DNA of 64,000 nt from Roseivivax isoporae LMG 25204 (lineage in GTDB: Bacteria > Pseudomonadota > Alphaproteobacteria > Rhodobacterales > Rhodobacteraceae): assembly GCF_000521865.1 (NCBI RefSeq), contig NZ_JAME01000020.1, positions 1-64,000 of the forward strand, given 5' to 3'. The position numbers and the translations under genes are program-made. Below, piece by piece: positions 55,999-64,000 of this stretch. Every line of letters begins with the position of its first letter. The first letter of the stretch is position 1. The notes beneath the pieces are model-generated. The model saw only the letters and a list, made by a program, of their open reading frames with translations. It made no database searches and had not been told where the DNA came from.

Positions 55999-57218
55999 AG
56001 GCGGAAGAACAGCGCCTTGAGATATCCCGACTCCGCCAGTTGCGGCAGAAGCGGGTGGTCGGGCCCGGCCTGCCCGGTATGGATGAGCTGCGCCCGCCGG
56101 CCTGCCCGCCCGATTCCGCGCAGGCAGGCGCCCTGGAACGTGGCCAGATCGGCGGCATGGCTGCACGAGCACAGCACGAGGCACCCGCCCGGTGCGACGA
56201 GCGGCGCCGAAAGCCGCGCCACCCGTTCGTAGGCACGCAGGCCCGCCTCCAGCGCGGGCTTGGCCGGGGCGAATGCCGGCGGATCGCAGATCACGAGACC
56301 GAAGCGCGTGTCCTCGGCGCCGAGCGCCGTCAGCACGTCGAAGGCGTCGCCCTGCCGGGTCTCGAAGCGCTCGCCCGCGCCCGCCGCCTCGGCCCCCGCC
56401 CGCGCGAGGTCGAGCGCCGGCGCGCTCGCGTCGACCGCCAGCGCACGGGTCGCGCCCGCCGCGAGGGCCGCGAGGGCGAAGCCGCCCACGTGGCTGAAGA
56501 CGTCGAGCACGTCCTGCCCGCGGGCGAGACGCGCCGCGAAGGCCTGGTTCTCGCGCTGGTCGTAGAAGAGACCGGTCTTCTGCCCCCCGGTCAGGTCCGC
56601 CATGTAGGTGGCGCCGTTCATGTCCACCGGCACCGGCGCCTCAGGCGCGGCCCCCGCGAGGACGATGTCGGTGTCATCGAGACCCTCGAGCGACCGACCG
56701 CGGCTGCCAGCGTTCTTCAGGATCGTGGTCACGCCCGTCACCTCGGCCAGCGCATGGGCCAGCGGGGCGATCAGGAGGTCGGACCAGGCGGCGTTCGGCT
56801 GGATCACCGCGGTATCGCCGAAACGGTCGATCACCACGCCGGGCAGGCCGTCGGCCTCGGCATGCACCAGGCGGTAGAACGGCGTGTCGTAGAGCCGTTC
56901 GCGCAGGGCCAGCGCGCGCTTGAGCCGCGCGACGAACCAGTCGTGGTCCGGAATGCCCCGTCCGTCGCGGTCGAGGACCCGCGCGATGATGCGCGAATTC
57001 GGGTTCAGCGCCACGCGGGCGAGCGGCTTGCGCTCGGCATCCTCGAGCCGCGCGATGGTGCCGGGCGCCAGCGCCTTGGTGCGCCGATCGGTCACCAGCT
57101 CGTCGGCATAGACCCAGGGAAAGCCGCGGCGGATCGCGCGGGCATTGGCCTTGGGCTTCAGCCGCACCACGGGCAGGTCGTCGGGCGCGGCGGTCTCGGG
57201 ATCGGGGGTCGGTGTCAT
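55995..57218 (-). CDS. RlmI-like class I rRNA methyltransferase
   Basis: A 407-residue protein: N-terminal PUA RNA-binding domain (LKPKANARAIRRGFPWVYADEL), middle domain with NAAWSDLLIAPLAHAL, and a C-terminal SAM-binding Rossmann domain with VLDVFSHVGGFALAALAAG and FGLVICDPPAFAPAK (IV motif). RlmI methylates 23S rRNA C1962 (m5C). ATG at 57218; the frame continues upstream only in sequence lacking conserved residues. It is coupled to the PIN gene. Confidence 0.92.
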   Translation of the reverse strand: MTPTPDPETAAPDDLPVVRLKPKANARAIRRGFPWVYADELVTDRRTKALAPGTIARLEDAERKPLARVALNPNSRIIARVLDRDGRGIPDHDWFVARLKRALALRERLYDTPFYRLVHAEADGLPGVVIDRFGDTAVIQPNAAWSDLLIAPLAHALAEVTGVTTILKNAGSRGRSLEGLDDTDIVLAGAAPEAPVPVDMNGATYMADLTGGQKTGLFYDQRENQAFAARLARGQDVLDVFSHVGGFALAALAAGATRALAVDASAPALDLARAGAEAAGAGERFETRQGDAFDVLTALGAEDTRFGLVICDPPAFAPAKPALEAGLRAYERVARLSAPLVAPGGCLVLCSCSHAADLATFQGACLRGIGRAGRRAQLIHTGQAGPDHPLLPQLAESGYLKALFFRL

Positions 57219-57284
57219 GGCGTTCTCATACGCGCGGCGCCGCGCCGAGGGAAGCGGTCCCGCGTGCCGGGACGCCTGTTTACT

Positions 57285-57296
57285 GTTAGCGCTAAC
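57285..57296. promoter_or_regulatory. LacI-family-type operator upstream of edd
   Basis: The perfect 12-bp palindrome GTTAGCGCTAAC with a central CG step, the usual look of LacI/GalR-family operators. It lies 60 bp upstream of the edd start, in the divergent gap to the rRNA methyltransferase gene. No LacI-family gene is in the window, so the regulator would be encoded elsewhere. Confidence 0.6.
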
Positions 57297-57355
57297 TGCG
57301 CTACATGGAAATCGACGGAAGCCCGGGACACCCTTACCGACGAGGAGCGGGAGCC

Positions 57356-59161
57356 ATGACACTCAACGCCACCATCCAGAAAGTCACCGAGCGGATCGAG
57401 GCCCGGTCCGAGAAGACGCGCGGCATCTACCTCGACCGGATGCGCCGCGCCGCCGACGAGGGCCCGAGGCGGGCGCATCTGAGCTGCGGCAACCAGGCCC
57501 ATGCCTACGCGGCGATGGGCGCCGACAAGGACGCGCTCGCCGGCGCGCGGGCGCCCAATATCGGTATCGTCACCGCCTACAACGACATGCTGTCCGCGCA
57601 CCAGCCCTTCGAGCGCTTCCCCGAGGTGATCCGCGCCGCGGCACGTGCCCAGGGCGGCACCGCGCAGGTCGCGGGCGGCGTCCCCGCCATGTGCGACGGC
57701 GTCACGCAGGGCCAGGTCGGGATGGAGCTGTCGCTGTTCTCGCGGGACGTGATCGCGCTCGCCGCAGGCGTGGCCCTGTCGCACAACACCTTCGATTCCG
57801 CGCTCTATCTCGGGGTCTGCGACAAGATCGTGCCAGGCCTCGTGATCGCCGCGGCCACCTTCGGCTACATTCCCGGCATCTTCCTGCCCGCGGGCCCGAT
57901 GACGAGCGGCCTGCCCAACGACGAGAAGGCCAAGGTGCGCCAGCAATTCGCCGCGGGCGAGGTGGGCCGCGACGCGCTGATGAAGGCCGAGATGGAAAGC
58001 TACCACGGCCCGGGCACCTGCACCTTCTACGGCACCGCGAATTCGAACCAGATGCTGATGGAGTTCATGGGCCTGCACCTGCCGGGCGCGTCCTTCGTGA
58101 ACCCGAACACCCCGCTGCGCGAGGCGCTGACCGTGGCCGGGACAGAGCGCGCGCTAGAGATCACCGCGCTTGGCAACGATTACCGGCCCGTCTGCGACAT
58201 CCTCGACGCCAAGGCCTTCGTCAACGGGATGGTCGGGCTCATGGCGACCGGCGGGTCGACCAACCTCGTGCTGCACCTGCCCGCCATGGCACGCGCCGCG
58301 GGCATCGCGCTCGAACTCGAGGATTTCGACGAGATCTCGAACGCGACGCCGCTCATGGCCAAGGTCTATCCGAACGGGCTTGCCGACGTGAACCATTTCC
58401 ACGCCGCGGGCGGTCTCGGCTACATGATCGGCGAGCTGCTCGATGCGGGACTCCTGCATCCCGACGTCAAGACCGTGGCGGGCGACGGGCTCGCGCGCTA
58501 CCGCGAGGAGCCGAAGCTCGAGAACGGCCGCGTGGTCTACGGCCCCGGCGCAGGCGTCACGCAGAACGACCGCATCCTGCGCCCGGCCTCGGACCCGTTC
58601 CAAAAGACCGGCGGGCTCCAGCAGCTGCGCGGCAATCTCGGCCAGGGCATGATGAAGACCTCGGCCGTCGATCCGTCGCGCCACGTGATCGAGGCGAAGG
58701 TGCGCGTCTTCCAGGACCAGGAAGAGGTCAAGACCGCCTTCAAGGCCGGGGAGTTTACCGAAGACACCGTGGTCGTCGTCCGGTTCCAGGGCCCGTCCGC
58801 CAACGGGATGCCCGAGCTGCACTCGCTGACGCCGACGCTGGCGGTGCTGCAGGACCGCGGCCTCAAGGTCGCGCTCGTCACCGACGGGCGCATGTCGGGC
58901 GCGAGCGGCAAGGTCCCCTCGGCCATCCACGTCTCGCCCGAGGCGGCCAAGGGCGGCCCGCTCGCCAAGCTGCGCGACGGCGACCGCGTCCGCGTCGATG
59001 CCACGGCCGGGACGCTCGACTGCCTCGAGGAAGGGTTCGACGCGCGCGAACCGGTGACGGCCGACCTGACCGGCAACGGCCACGGCGTCGGGCGCGAGAT
59101 CTTCGAGGTGTTTCGCCGCAATGTCGGTCTCGCCTCGAACGGCGCCGCGGTGGTGGTCTGA
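57356..59161 (+). CDS. edd: phosphogluconate dehydratase
   Basis: A 601-residue [4Fe-4S] dehydratase that converts 6-phosphogluconate to KDPG, the first specific step of the Entner-Doudoroff pathway. Typical segments: [40 protein letters not shown] with a cluster Cys, [14 protein letters not shown] and [15 protein letters not shown] at 57356 has GAGCGGGAG upstream. Likely controlled by the LacI-type operator in front. The partner eda follows 1.15 kb later, beyond a convergent lipoprotein gene. Confidence 0.98.
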   Translation: MTLNATIQKVTERIEARSEKTRGIYLDRMRRAADEGPRRAHLSCGNQAHAYAAMGADKDALAGARAPNIGIVTAYNDMLSAHQPFERFPEVIRAAARAQGGTAQVAGGVPAMCDGVTQGQVGMELSLFSRDVIALAAGVALSHNTFDSALYLGVCDKIVPGLVIAAATFGYIPGIFLPAGPMTSGLPNDEKAKVRQQFAAGEVGRDALMKAEMESYHGPGTCTFYGTANSNQMLMEFMGLHLPGASFVNPNTPLREALTVAGTERALEITALGNDYRPVCDILDAKAFVNGMVGLMATGGSTNLVLHLPAMARAAGIALELEDFDEISNATPLMAKVYPNGLADVNHFHAAGGLGYMIGELLDAGLLHPDVKTVAGDGLARYREEPKLENGRVVYGPGAGVTQNDRILRPASDPFQKTGGLQQLRGNLGQGMMKTSAVDPSRHVIEAKVRVFQDQEEVKTAFKAGEFTEDTVVVVRFQGPSANGMPELHSLTPTLAVLQDRGLKVALVTDGRMSGASGKVPSAIHVSPEAAKGGPLAKLRDGDRVRVDATAGTLDCLEEGFDAREPVTADLTGNGHGVGREIFEVFRRNVGLASNGAAVVV

Positions 59162-59196
59162 GCCGATGCACGCGCGGATCGGGCCCGCGCGCGAGA

Positions 59197-59218
59197 GACC
59201 GGCGCCAGGGCGCCGGTC
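59197..59218. terminator. hairpin between convergent edd and lipoprotein genes
   Basis: GACCGGCGCC and GGCGCCGGTC form a perfect 10-bp inverted repeat separated by AG. It lies between the two converging stop codons. No T-tract. Confidence 0.55.
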
Positions 59219-59231
59219 CTGTGATCCCGGG

Positions 59232-60050
59232 CTACTGCTTCTCGACCACGTAGGTGCCGCTGCCGCTCACATCGGTGATGCCCGGCAGTGCCGGATCGTC
59301 GATGTTCAGGGTGGCAGTGCCGACCGAAGCCGCGGCCTCGGGGCCCATCATCACGCCGCCGAGCGTCAGGAGCGCGGTCCCGCGCGCATCGAGACCGCCG
59401 GCATTGGCGTCGGTGATGGTCGCGCCCATCGGCACGGTCAGGGCGCCGGTGCGCGTCTCGACCGTCGGCACGCCGGCGATGCCCGTATCGACGACGCTCT
59501 CCTGCGTGGTGAGGATCCCGCCGCCGGCTGCCTGCGCCGCCGCGTGCGCGGTGCTGAACTCCACGTCCGAGGTGACCTCGGTGCCGTCGGAGAGCGTGCC
59601 GCGCACGTTGGTCACGGTGCCGGTGATCGGCGTCGTGCCGTTGCGTTCGGTCACCGAGCCGCCCGTGGGCATCGGCCGTGTCGTGGCCGGGCCGGAAGGC
59701 GCGCCGAACTGCACCTCGAGCGCGACGTCGCCGAGGAACGCGCCCGCATCGGCGCCGGCCGGATCGCGGACATCGACCTGAACGGTTCCCTCGTAGGTGC
59801 CGCTGCCGGTGACCGGCATGTCGGAGGTCGGTGCGTTGCCGAGGCTCGGGGTCTGGTAGCTGTCGAACAGCGCCTGGTATTCGGTTGCCGAAAGGCCCGT
59901 GGCACTGCTGCCACCTCCGCCGCCGCCTGCCCCCGCGCCGCCACCGCCGCCACCGCCGCCGCCAGAGGACGAGCAGGCCGCGACGCCGGCGAGGGCCGCG
60001 AGAATCACACCGCCGCGCATCACGTGCGCGGCCCGTTCAAAGGTCTTCAT
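59232..60050 (-). CDS. Gly-rich lipoprotein, transferrin-binding-protein-like barrel
   Basis: A 272-residue lipoprotein: signal peptide ending LAGVAAC (lipobox), then SSS and a long Gly run (GGGGGGGGGAGAGGGGGG) acting as a flexible linker. The rest is Thr/Gly-rich beta-strand sequence ([42 protein letters not shown]) similar to C-terminal domains of transferrin-binding-protein B/slam-dependent lipoproteins, a resemblance I state with caution. It is likely surface-exposed. The minus-strand gene lies between edd and eda, which is unusual. Confidence 0.72.
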   Translation of the reverse strand: MKTFERAAHVMRGGVILAALAGVAACSSSGGGGGGGGGAGAGGGGGGSSATGLSATEYQALFDSYQTPSLGNAPTSDMPVTGSGTYEGTVQVDVRDPAGADAGAFLGDVALEVQFGAPSGPATTRPMPTGGSVTERNGTTPITGTVTNVRGTLSDGTEVTSDVEFSTAHAAAQAAGGGILTTQESVVDTGIAGVPTVETRTGALTVPMGATITDANAGGLDARGTALLTLGGVMMGPEAAASVGTATLNIDDPALPGITDVSGSGTYVVEKQ

Positions 60051-60217
60051 TTCCAGAATCTCCGACCGGAGCGGTTCCGTCGGCCATGCGGCGCGCCGGG
60101 TCAGGAGACCGTCCGACATACTTGTTCAAAAGAATCACTCGCAAAACGCCGCACGATACCCACAAGCCCGCCGGGTCGACCGACCGCGGCGAGTGCGAAA
60201 GAGTTATTCGATGCTGA

Positions 60218-60250
60218 CGGAGCGTCAACACGTTTTCGTTAACGCCTCCG
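60218..60250 (+). promoter_or_regulatory. imperfect hairpin in the eda leader
   Basis: CGGAGCGTCAAC (60218-60229) and GTTAACGCCTCCG (60238-60250) can form an 11-bp stem with one bulge and one mismatch around the loop ACGTTTTC. It lies 62 bp upstream of eda, in the 261-bp gap between eda and the divergent lipoprotein gene. Could be a leader structure or an operator. The rest of this gap holds AT-rich promoter-like DNA around 60115-60145 but no clear element pair. Confidence 0.4.
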
Positions 60251-60311
60251 GACATTTGCTCCGGCAAGGCCGCACCAGACACATGCCCAAACACCTGCAA
60301 GGAGTTCCCCG

Positions 60312-60956
60312 ATGACCCCAGAAGAGGCCAGCCGACTGAGCGAGGATCTGTGCCGCCGCGCGCCCGTGATCCCCGTGCTCGTGGTGGACGACGCCGCCCA
60401 TGCCGCCGATCTCGCGCGCGCACTCGTGGCGGGCGGTCTGCCCGCACTCGAGGTGACGCTGCGCACGCCCGCGGCGCTCGACGTGGTCCGCGAGATGGCC
60501 GCGGTCGAGGGCGGAATCGTGGGCGCCGGCACGCTTCTGACCTCTGCCGATGTCGAAGCGGCGAAGAAGGCGGGCGCGCGATTCGGCGTGTCGCCCGGCG
60601 CCACCGACCGCCTGCTCGACGCCTGCGAGGCGAACGACCTGCCGCTTCTGCCCGGGGCCGCGACCTCGTCCGAGGTCATGCGGCTTCTCGAGCGCGGCTA
60701 CACCGTTCAGAAGTTCTTCCCGGCCGAGGCGAATGGCGGGGCGCCCGCGCTCAAGGCGATCGGCGCGCCGCTGCCGCAGGTGCGGTTCTGCCCAACCGGC
60801 GGCGTGTCGCTGAAGAACGCGGGCGACTACCTCGCGCTCTCCAACACGCTCTGCGTCGGCGGATCGTGGGTCGCGCCCAAGGACAAGGTGACCGCCGGCG
60901 ACTGGGCGGGCATCCAGGCGCTCGCACGCGAGGCGGCCGCCCTGCCGCGCGGCTGA
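60312..60956 (+). CDS. eda: 2-dehydro-3-deoxyphosphogluconate aldolase
   Basis: A 214-residue class I aldolase that splits KDPG into pyruvate and glyceraldehyde 3-phosphate. The Schiff-base Lys is in TVQKFFPAEANGG; the catalytic Glu is in ALEVTLRTPAAL; GGVSLKN and GGSWV lie near the active site. ATG at 60312 follows AGGAG. It completes the Entner-Doudoroff pathway with edd. Its stop codon lies in a hairpin stem shared with glnE. Confidence 0.98.
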   Translation: MTPEEASRLSEDLCRRAPVIPVLVVDDAAHAADLARALVAGGLPALEVTLRTPAALDVVREMAAVEGGIVGAGTLLTSADVEAAKKAGARFGVSPGATDRLLDACEANDLPLLPGAATSSEVMRLLERGYTVQKFFPAEANGGAPALKAIGAPLPQVRFCPTGGVSLKNAGDYLALSNTLCVGGSWVAPKDKVTAGDWAGIQALAREAAALPRG

Positions 60957-60974
60957 CGGATCGCGCCGTCAGCC
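60951..60974. terminator. hairpin spanning both stop codons of eda and glnE
   Basis: A perfect 9-bp stem GGCTGACGG / CCGTCAGCC with loop ATCGCG. The eda TGA (60954-60956) and the glnE TGA (complement of 60969-60971) both lie in the stem. No T-tract on either strand. Confidence 0.55.
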
Positions 60975-63755
60975 CGCGGGCGCGTGGCGCGACAGCACGG
61001 CGTCGATGACCTCGGCCGCCGCCTCGGTCTCGGCGTCGATCGCGTCGCGCAGCGCGCCCACCCCGTCGGTGCCGGTCAGGCGCAGGATCAGCGCCTGCGC
61101 GCCGGCGCCGGACGTCTCGGGATCGAAGGCGCCGTCGGACACGAGCCGCGCGCCCGCCTGCAGCGCCCAGAGCCGCTCCTCGGCGGCGGCGAGCGCCTCG
61201 CGCTCCTCGTCTCCGAGCAGCGCCTGAGCGACGCCGGCCTCGAGGCCCGCGCGCCAGCTTTGCGGCCCGGCCCGGGACACCAGCGCGAAGGCCTGGGCGA
61301 GCAGCTCGATCTCCTGCATGCGGCCGCGGCCGACCTTGGGGTCCCACGGGCCCGCGCCGCCCTTCGCGCTGGCGATCCGCGCGCGCATGGTCGCGACCTC
61401 GGCCAGGACCGCGCCCGCCTCGCGCGACCGTCCCAGCGTCTCCGCGAGAACCGCGTCGACCGCCTCGGCCACGGCGGGTGCGCCGGCGATGCAGCGCGCC
61501 CGCGTCAGCGCGAGATGTTCCCACGTCCACGCCTCGCCCGCCTGGTAGTCGCGGAAGGCGGTGAGGCTCGTCGCGACCGGCCCCTGGTTGCCCGATGGGC
61601 GCAGGCGCAGGTCGATCTCGTAGAGCTTGCCCTCGGCGGTCTGCGCGGTCATCGCGGTCACCAGCGCCTGGGTGAGCCGCGCATAGTAGGTGCGCGCGGC
61701 GAGCGGCTTGCGGCCGTCGGACGCCTCCTCGCCCGCGGCGTCGTAGACCACGATCATGTCGAGGTCGGAACGCGCGTGCAGCCGCCCCTCGCCGAGCGAG
61801 CCCATCCCGAGGACGGCGGCGCCGCGGCCCGGCGGCGCACCGTGCTTGCGAGAGAATTCGTCGACCACGTGCGGCCAGAGCGCGCCGAGCGCGGCATGGG
61901 CGATGGCGGCGTAGTGCCCGCCCGCCTGTTCCGGCGTCGAGAGCCCGCGCAGGAGGTGCACGCCCGCGCGGAAATGCCATTCCTTGCCCCAGCGGCGCGC
62001 GGCATCGAGCCGCGCCTCGTAATCGTCCTCGCGCGCGAGCTTGCGCTCGAGATCCGCGCGAAGCCCCTCGGCATCGGGCCAGTCGGCGAAGAAGTCGCCC
62101 GCGATCACCGCGTCGAGCACGTGCGCGTTGCGCGAGAGGTACCGCGCGAGGTCGGGCGACACCGCGACGATGTCGACAAGCAGGTCGATGAGCTGGGTAT
62201 TCGCCTCGAAGAGCGAGAAGACCTGCACCCCCGCGGGCAGCCCGGCGAGGAAGCCGTCGAACGCCGCGAGCGCCTCCTCGGGCTTGGCCGACCGGCGCAG
62301 GCGCGACAGGATCTCGGGACGCAGCCGGTCGAAGATCTGCACCGCGCGGCCCGAGCGCAGCGCGGGATAGGTGGGCCAGCGTCCGACGATGTCCTCGCCG
62401 AACGTGTCGCCGTCGTCGGCCGGCGCGCTGCAGGGATCGGGGGCGAAGAAGCCCTCGGTGAGCTCGTGCACCTCCTCGAGCCGCGCGCGCAGCTCCGTGC
62501 GCAGCTCGTCGGCATCGCGGTCCATCAGGCTCGCCAGACGGCCGAATTCGTCGGGCGCGGTCGGCAGGCAATGGGTCTGTGCGTCGCGGATCATCTGCAC
62601 CCGGTGTTCCACCTCGCGGTGGGCGCGGTAGGAGTCCGCCAGCCGGTCCGCGGTCGCGACCGGCAGCCAGCCCTTGCGCGCCAGCACAGCGAGCCCCTCG
62701 ACGGTGCCGCGCACGCGCAGGTCGGGGTCGCGGCCGCCGGCGATGATCTGGTGCGTCTGGGTCAGGAACTCGATCTCGCGGATGCCGCCGCGGCCGAGTT
62801 TCATGTCGTGCCCGTCGAGGGTTATCCGCCCGCGGTGGCCCTTGTGGTCGCGGATCCGCAGCCGCATGTCGTGGGCGTCGCGAATCGCGGCAAAATCGAG
62901 ATGCCGCCGCCAGACGAAGGGCGTGAGGTCCGACAGGAAGCGCTCGCCCGCCGCGACGTCCCCGGCCGCCGAGCGCGCCTTGACGTAGGCCGCGCGTTCC
63001 CATGTCCGCCCGAGGCTCTCGTAGTATCGCGCCGCCGCCTCGATCGCCATGCAGACCGGGGTTACCGCCGGATCGGGGCGCAGCCGCAGGTCGGTGCGGA
63101 ACACGTAGCCCTCGGCGGTCAGGTCGTTCAGCATCTGCGCCATGCGGCGCGTGGCACGCACGAAGGAGGCCCGCGCCTCGTGGAAATCGTCGGGGTCGAA
63201 GCGCGTCTCGTCGAAGAGGCAGACGAGGTCGATGTCGGAGGAATAGTTGAGTTCGCCCGCGCCCATCTTGCCCATGGCGACGGCGACCATGCCGCCCGCG
63301 TCCGCCAGTTCGTCGCCATGGGTGCCGGGCAGCTTGCCGCGCCGGATCTCGGCGCCGACCGACGCCTCCATGGCGAGCTGCACCGCCAGATCGGCGAAAT
63401 CGGTGAGCGCCTGCGTCACCCGTTCGAGCGGCCAGGCGCCGCCGAGATCCGCGAGCGCGATCAGGAGCGCCACGCGGCGCTTGCCCTGCCGGAGCGCGTC
63501 GGCCCGTGCATCGGGCGCGCCTGCGCGAAGGTCGTCGAAAAGCGCGGGCAAGGCCCCGTCGGGGTCGTCCATGGCCCCCTCGAGCCAGTCCGCCTCGCGC
63601 TCCACCAGCCGGTGCAGGTGCGGGCTCGACCCCGCGGCGCCGGCGATCAGGTCGCGGGCAGGTCCCTGCGCCCATCCGACGCGCGCGAGCGCGTCCTCGG
63701 CGCTGTCGGGATCGAACGGACGGGGGCAGCGGGTCATCTGGTCGGCAAGGGTCAT
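60969..63755 (-). CDS. glnE: bifunctional glutamine synthetase adenylyltransferase/adenylyl-removing enzyme
   Basis: A 928-residue enzyme with two nucleotidyltransferase domains: the N-terminal deadenylylating half with GELNYSSDIDLVCLFDE and the C-terminal adenylylating half with GSLGEGRLHARSDLDMIVVYD. It switches glutamine synthetase off and on in response to PII and nitrogen state. I start at MTLADQMTRCP; no good ribosome-binding site precedes it, and a short GTCCA-CAGA-TGGAC hairpin sits at the start. An upstream in-frame ATG gives an implausible Arg/Pro-rich extension. Confidence 0.96.
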   Translation of the reverse strand: MTLADQMTRCPRPFDPDSAEDALARVGWAQGPARDLIAGAAGSSPHLHRLVEREADWLEGAMDDPDGALPALFDDLRAGAPDARADALRQGKRRVALLIALADLGGAWPLERVTQALTDFADLAVQLAMEASVGAEIRRGKLPGTHGDELADAGGMVAVAMGKMGAGELNYSSDIDLVCLFDETRFDPDDFHEARASFVRATRRMAQMLNDLTAEGYVFRTDLRLRPDPAVTPVCMAIEAAARYYESLGRTWERAAYVKARSAAGDVAAGERFLSDLTPFVWRRHLDFAAIRDAHDMRLRIRDHKGHRGRITLDGHDMKLGRGGIREIEFLTQTHQIIAGGRDPDLRVRGTVEGLAVLARKGWLPVATADRLADSYRAHREVEHRVQMIRDAQTHCLPTAPDEFGRLASLMDRDADELRTELRARLEEVHELTEGFFAPDPCSAPADDGDTFGEDIVGRWPTYPALRSGRAVQIFDRLRPEILSRLRRSAKPEEALAAFDGFLAGLPAGVQVFSLFEANTQLIDLLVDIVAVSPDLARYLSRNAHVLDAVIAGDFFADWPDAEGLRADLERKLAREDDYEARLDAARRWGKEWHFRAGVHLLRGLSTPEQAGGHYAAIAHAALGALWPHVVDEFSRKHGAPPGRGAAVLGMGSLGEGRLHARSDLDMIVVYDAAGEEASDGRKPLAARTYYARLTQALVTAMTAQTAEGKLYEIDLRLRPSGNQGPVATSLTAFRDYQAGEAWTWEHLALTRARCIAGAPAVAEAVDAVLAETLGRSREAGAVLAEVATMRARIASAKGGAGPWDPKVGRGRMQEIELLAQAFALVSRAGPQSWRAGLEAGVAQALLGDEEREALAAAEERLWALQAGARLVSDGAFDPETSGAGAQALILRLTGTDGVGALRDAIDAETEAAAEVIDAVLSRHAPAG

Positions 63756-63877
63756 GTCCACAGATGGACACGTCGCGCGCGCCGCCGCAATGCCCGACCG
63801 CCCCTTGCGATGGCCGGCCGGCTGCGCTTCCCTGCGCGCCGACGCCCCGAGGGGCACCGGAACGGAGAGCCACAGCG

Positions 63878-64000
63878 ATGAGCAAGAGCCTGGCCCGCGT
63901 GCGCGCGGCACTGTCCGCGGCGGGACTGGACGCGGAGATCCGCGAGGTCGGTCAGGCGCGCACCGCCGCGGAGGCCGCGGCCTCGGTCGGCTGCGGCGTC
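63878..64000 (+). CDS. YbaK/EbsC-like protein, N-terminal part
   Basis: The first 41 residues (MSKSLARVRAALSAAGL... then REVGQARTAAEAAASVGCGV) of a protein cut by the window edge. The pattern of an SKS start, an AGLDAEI helix and a TAAEAAxxVGC segment is typical of YbaK/EbsC-type aminoacyl-tRNA editing proteins. The strong ribosome-binding CGGAGAG sits upstream. It is divergent from glnE. Confidence 0.7.
   Translation, partial: MSKSLARVRAALSAAGLDAEIREVGQARTAAEAAASVGCGV

Overview
The window is high-GC chromosomal DNA from an alphaproteobacterium, most likely a member of the Rhodobacteraceae (roseobacter group). This rests on the gene content and order: the DUF6456 and DUF6477 proteins typical of that family, a dnaB-alr-radA-cvpA-purF core, tatABC next to a DUF815 ATPase and an nlpD-pcm-surE block, a short-type PurL, a CIO-type cytochrome bd, and Entner-Doudoroff genes. 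I see no insertion sequence, prophage, CRISPR array, tRNA or rRNA. Genes are dense, no gap exceeds about 265 bp, and many pairs overlap by 1-19 bp as GTGA, ATGA or TGATG junctions.

Region by region. 1-5.4 kb: the tail of an SMC-like ATPase, lipA, two family-specific small regulatory or unknown genes, and guaA. 5.4-13.8 kb: a membrane protein, two EamA exporters, a FadL-type porin, an orphan P-loop protein, metA with a structured leader, a lipoprotein hydrolase, and a ppk2-tetR pair. 13.7-18.9 kb: two coupled surface-glycan glycosyltransferase-like genes, the rplM-rpsI operon with a recognisable promoter, and a MocR regulator divergent from a DUF1127 gene with repeated operators between them. 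19-26.2 kb: purL, a DUF4174 protein, an OmpA protein with a huge acidic region, and a VWA/MoxR pair. 26.4-33.3 kb: an accessory cluster of three related glycosyltransferase modules, sulfotransferase-like modules, an FkbM methyltransferase, and an alpha/beta-hydrolase-fold protein that has apparently lost its nucleophile. 33.3-46.4 kb: pyrC-pyrE, dnaB, alr, radA, cvpA, cydABX and purF. 46.4-57.2 kb: small genes, surE-pcm-nlpD converging on tatABC-DUF815, a YafY-type regulator with operator repeats, an ABC ATPase, a PIN protein and an rRNA methyltransferase. 57.3-64 kb: edd and eda (split by a convergent lipoprotein gene), glnE, and the start of a YbaK-like gene.

How the genes work together: lipA, guaA, purL, purF, pyrC, pyrE, metA, alr and edd/eda are core metabolism. 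surE, pcm, nlpD and tatABC handle envelope and protein quality. The 26-33 kb cluster looks like a cell-surface polysaccharide decoration locus and is the most likely accessory system. Two sequence-level themes stand out. First, GC-rich hairpins lacking a T-tract sit in five convergent gene junctions, sometimes with a stop codon inside the loop or stem. Second, clear inverted-repeat operators lie in front of the mocR/DUF1127, yafY-like and edd genes.
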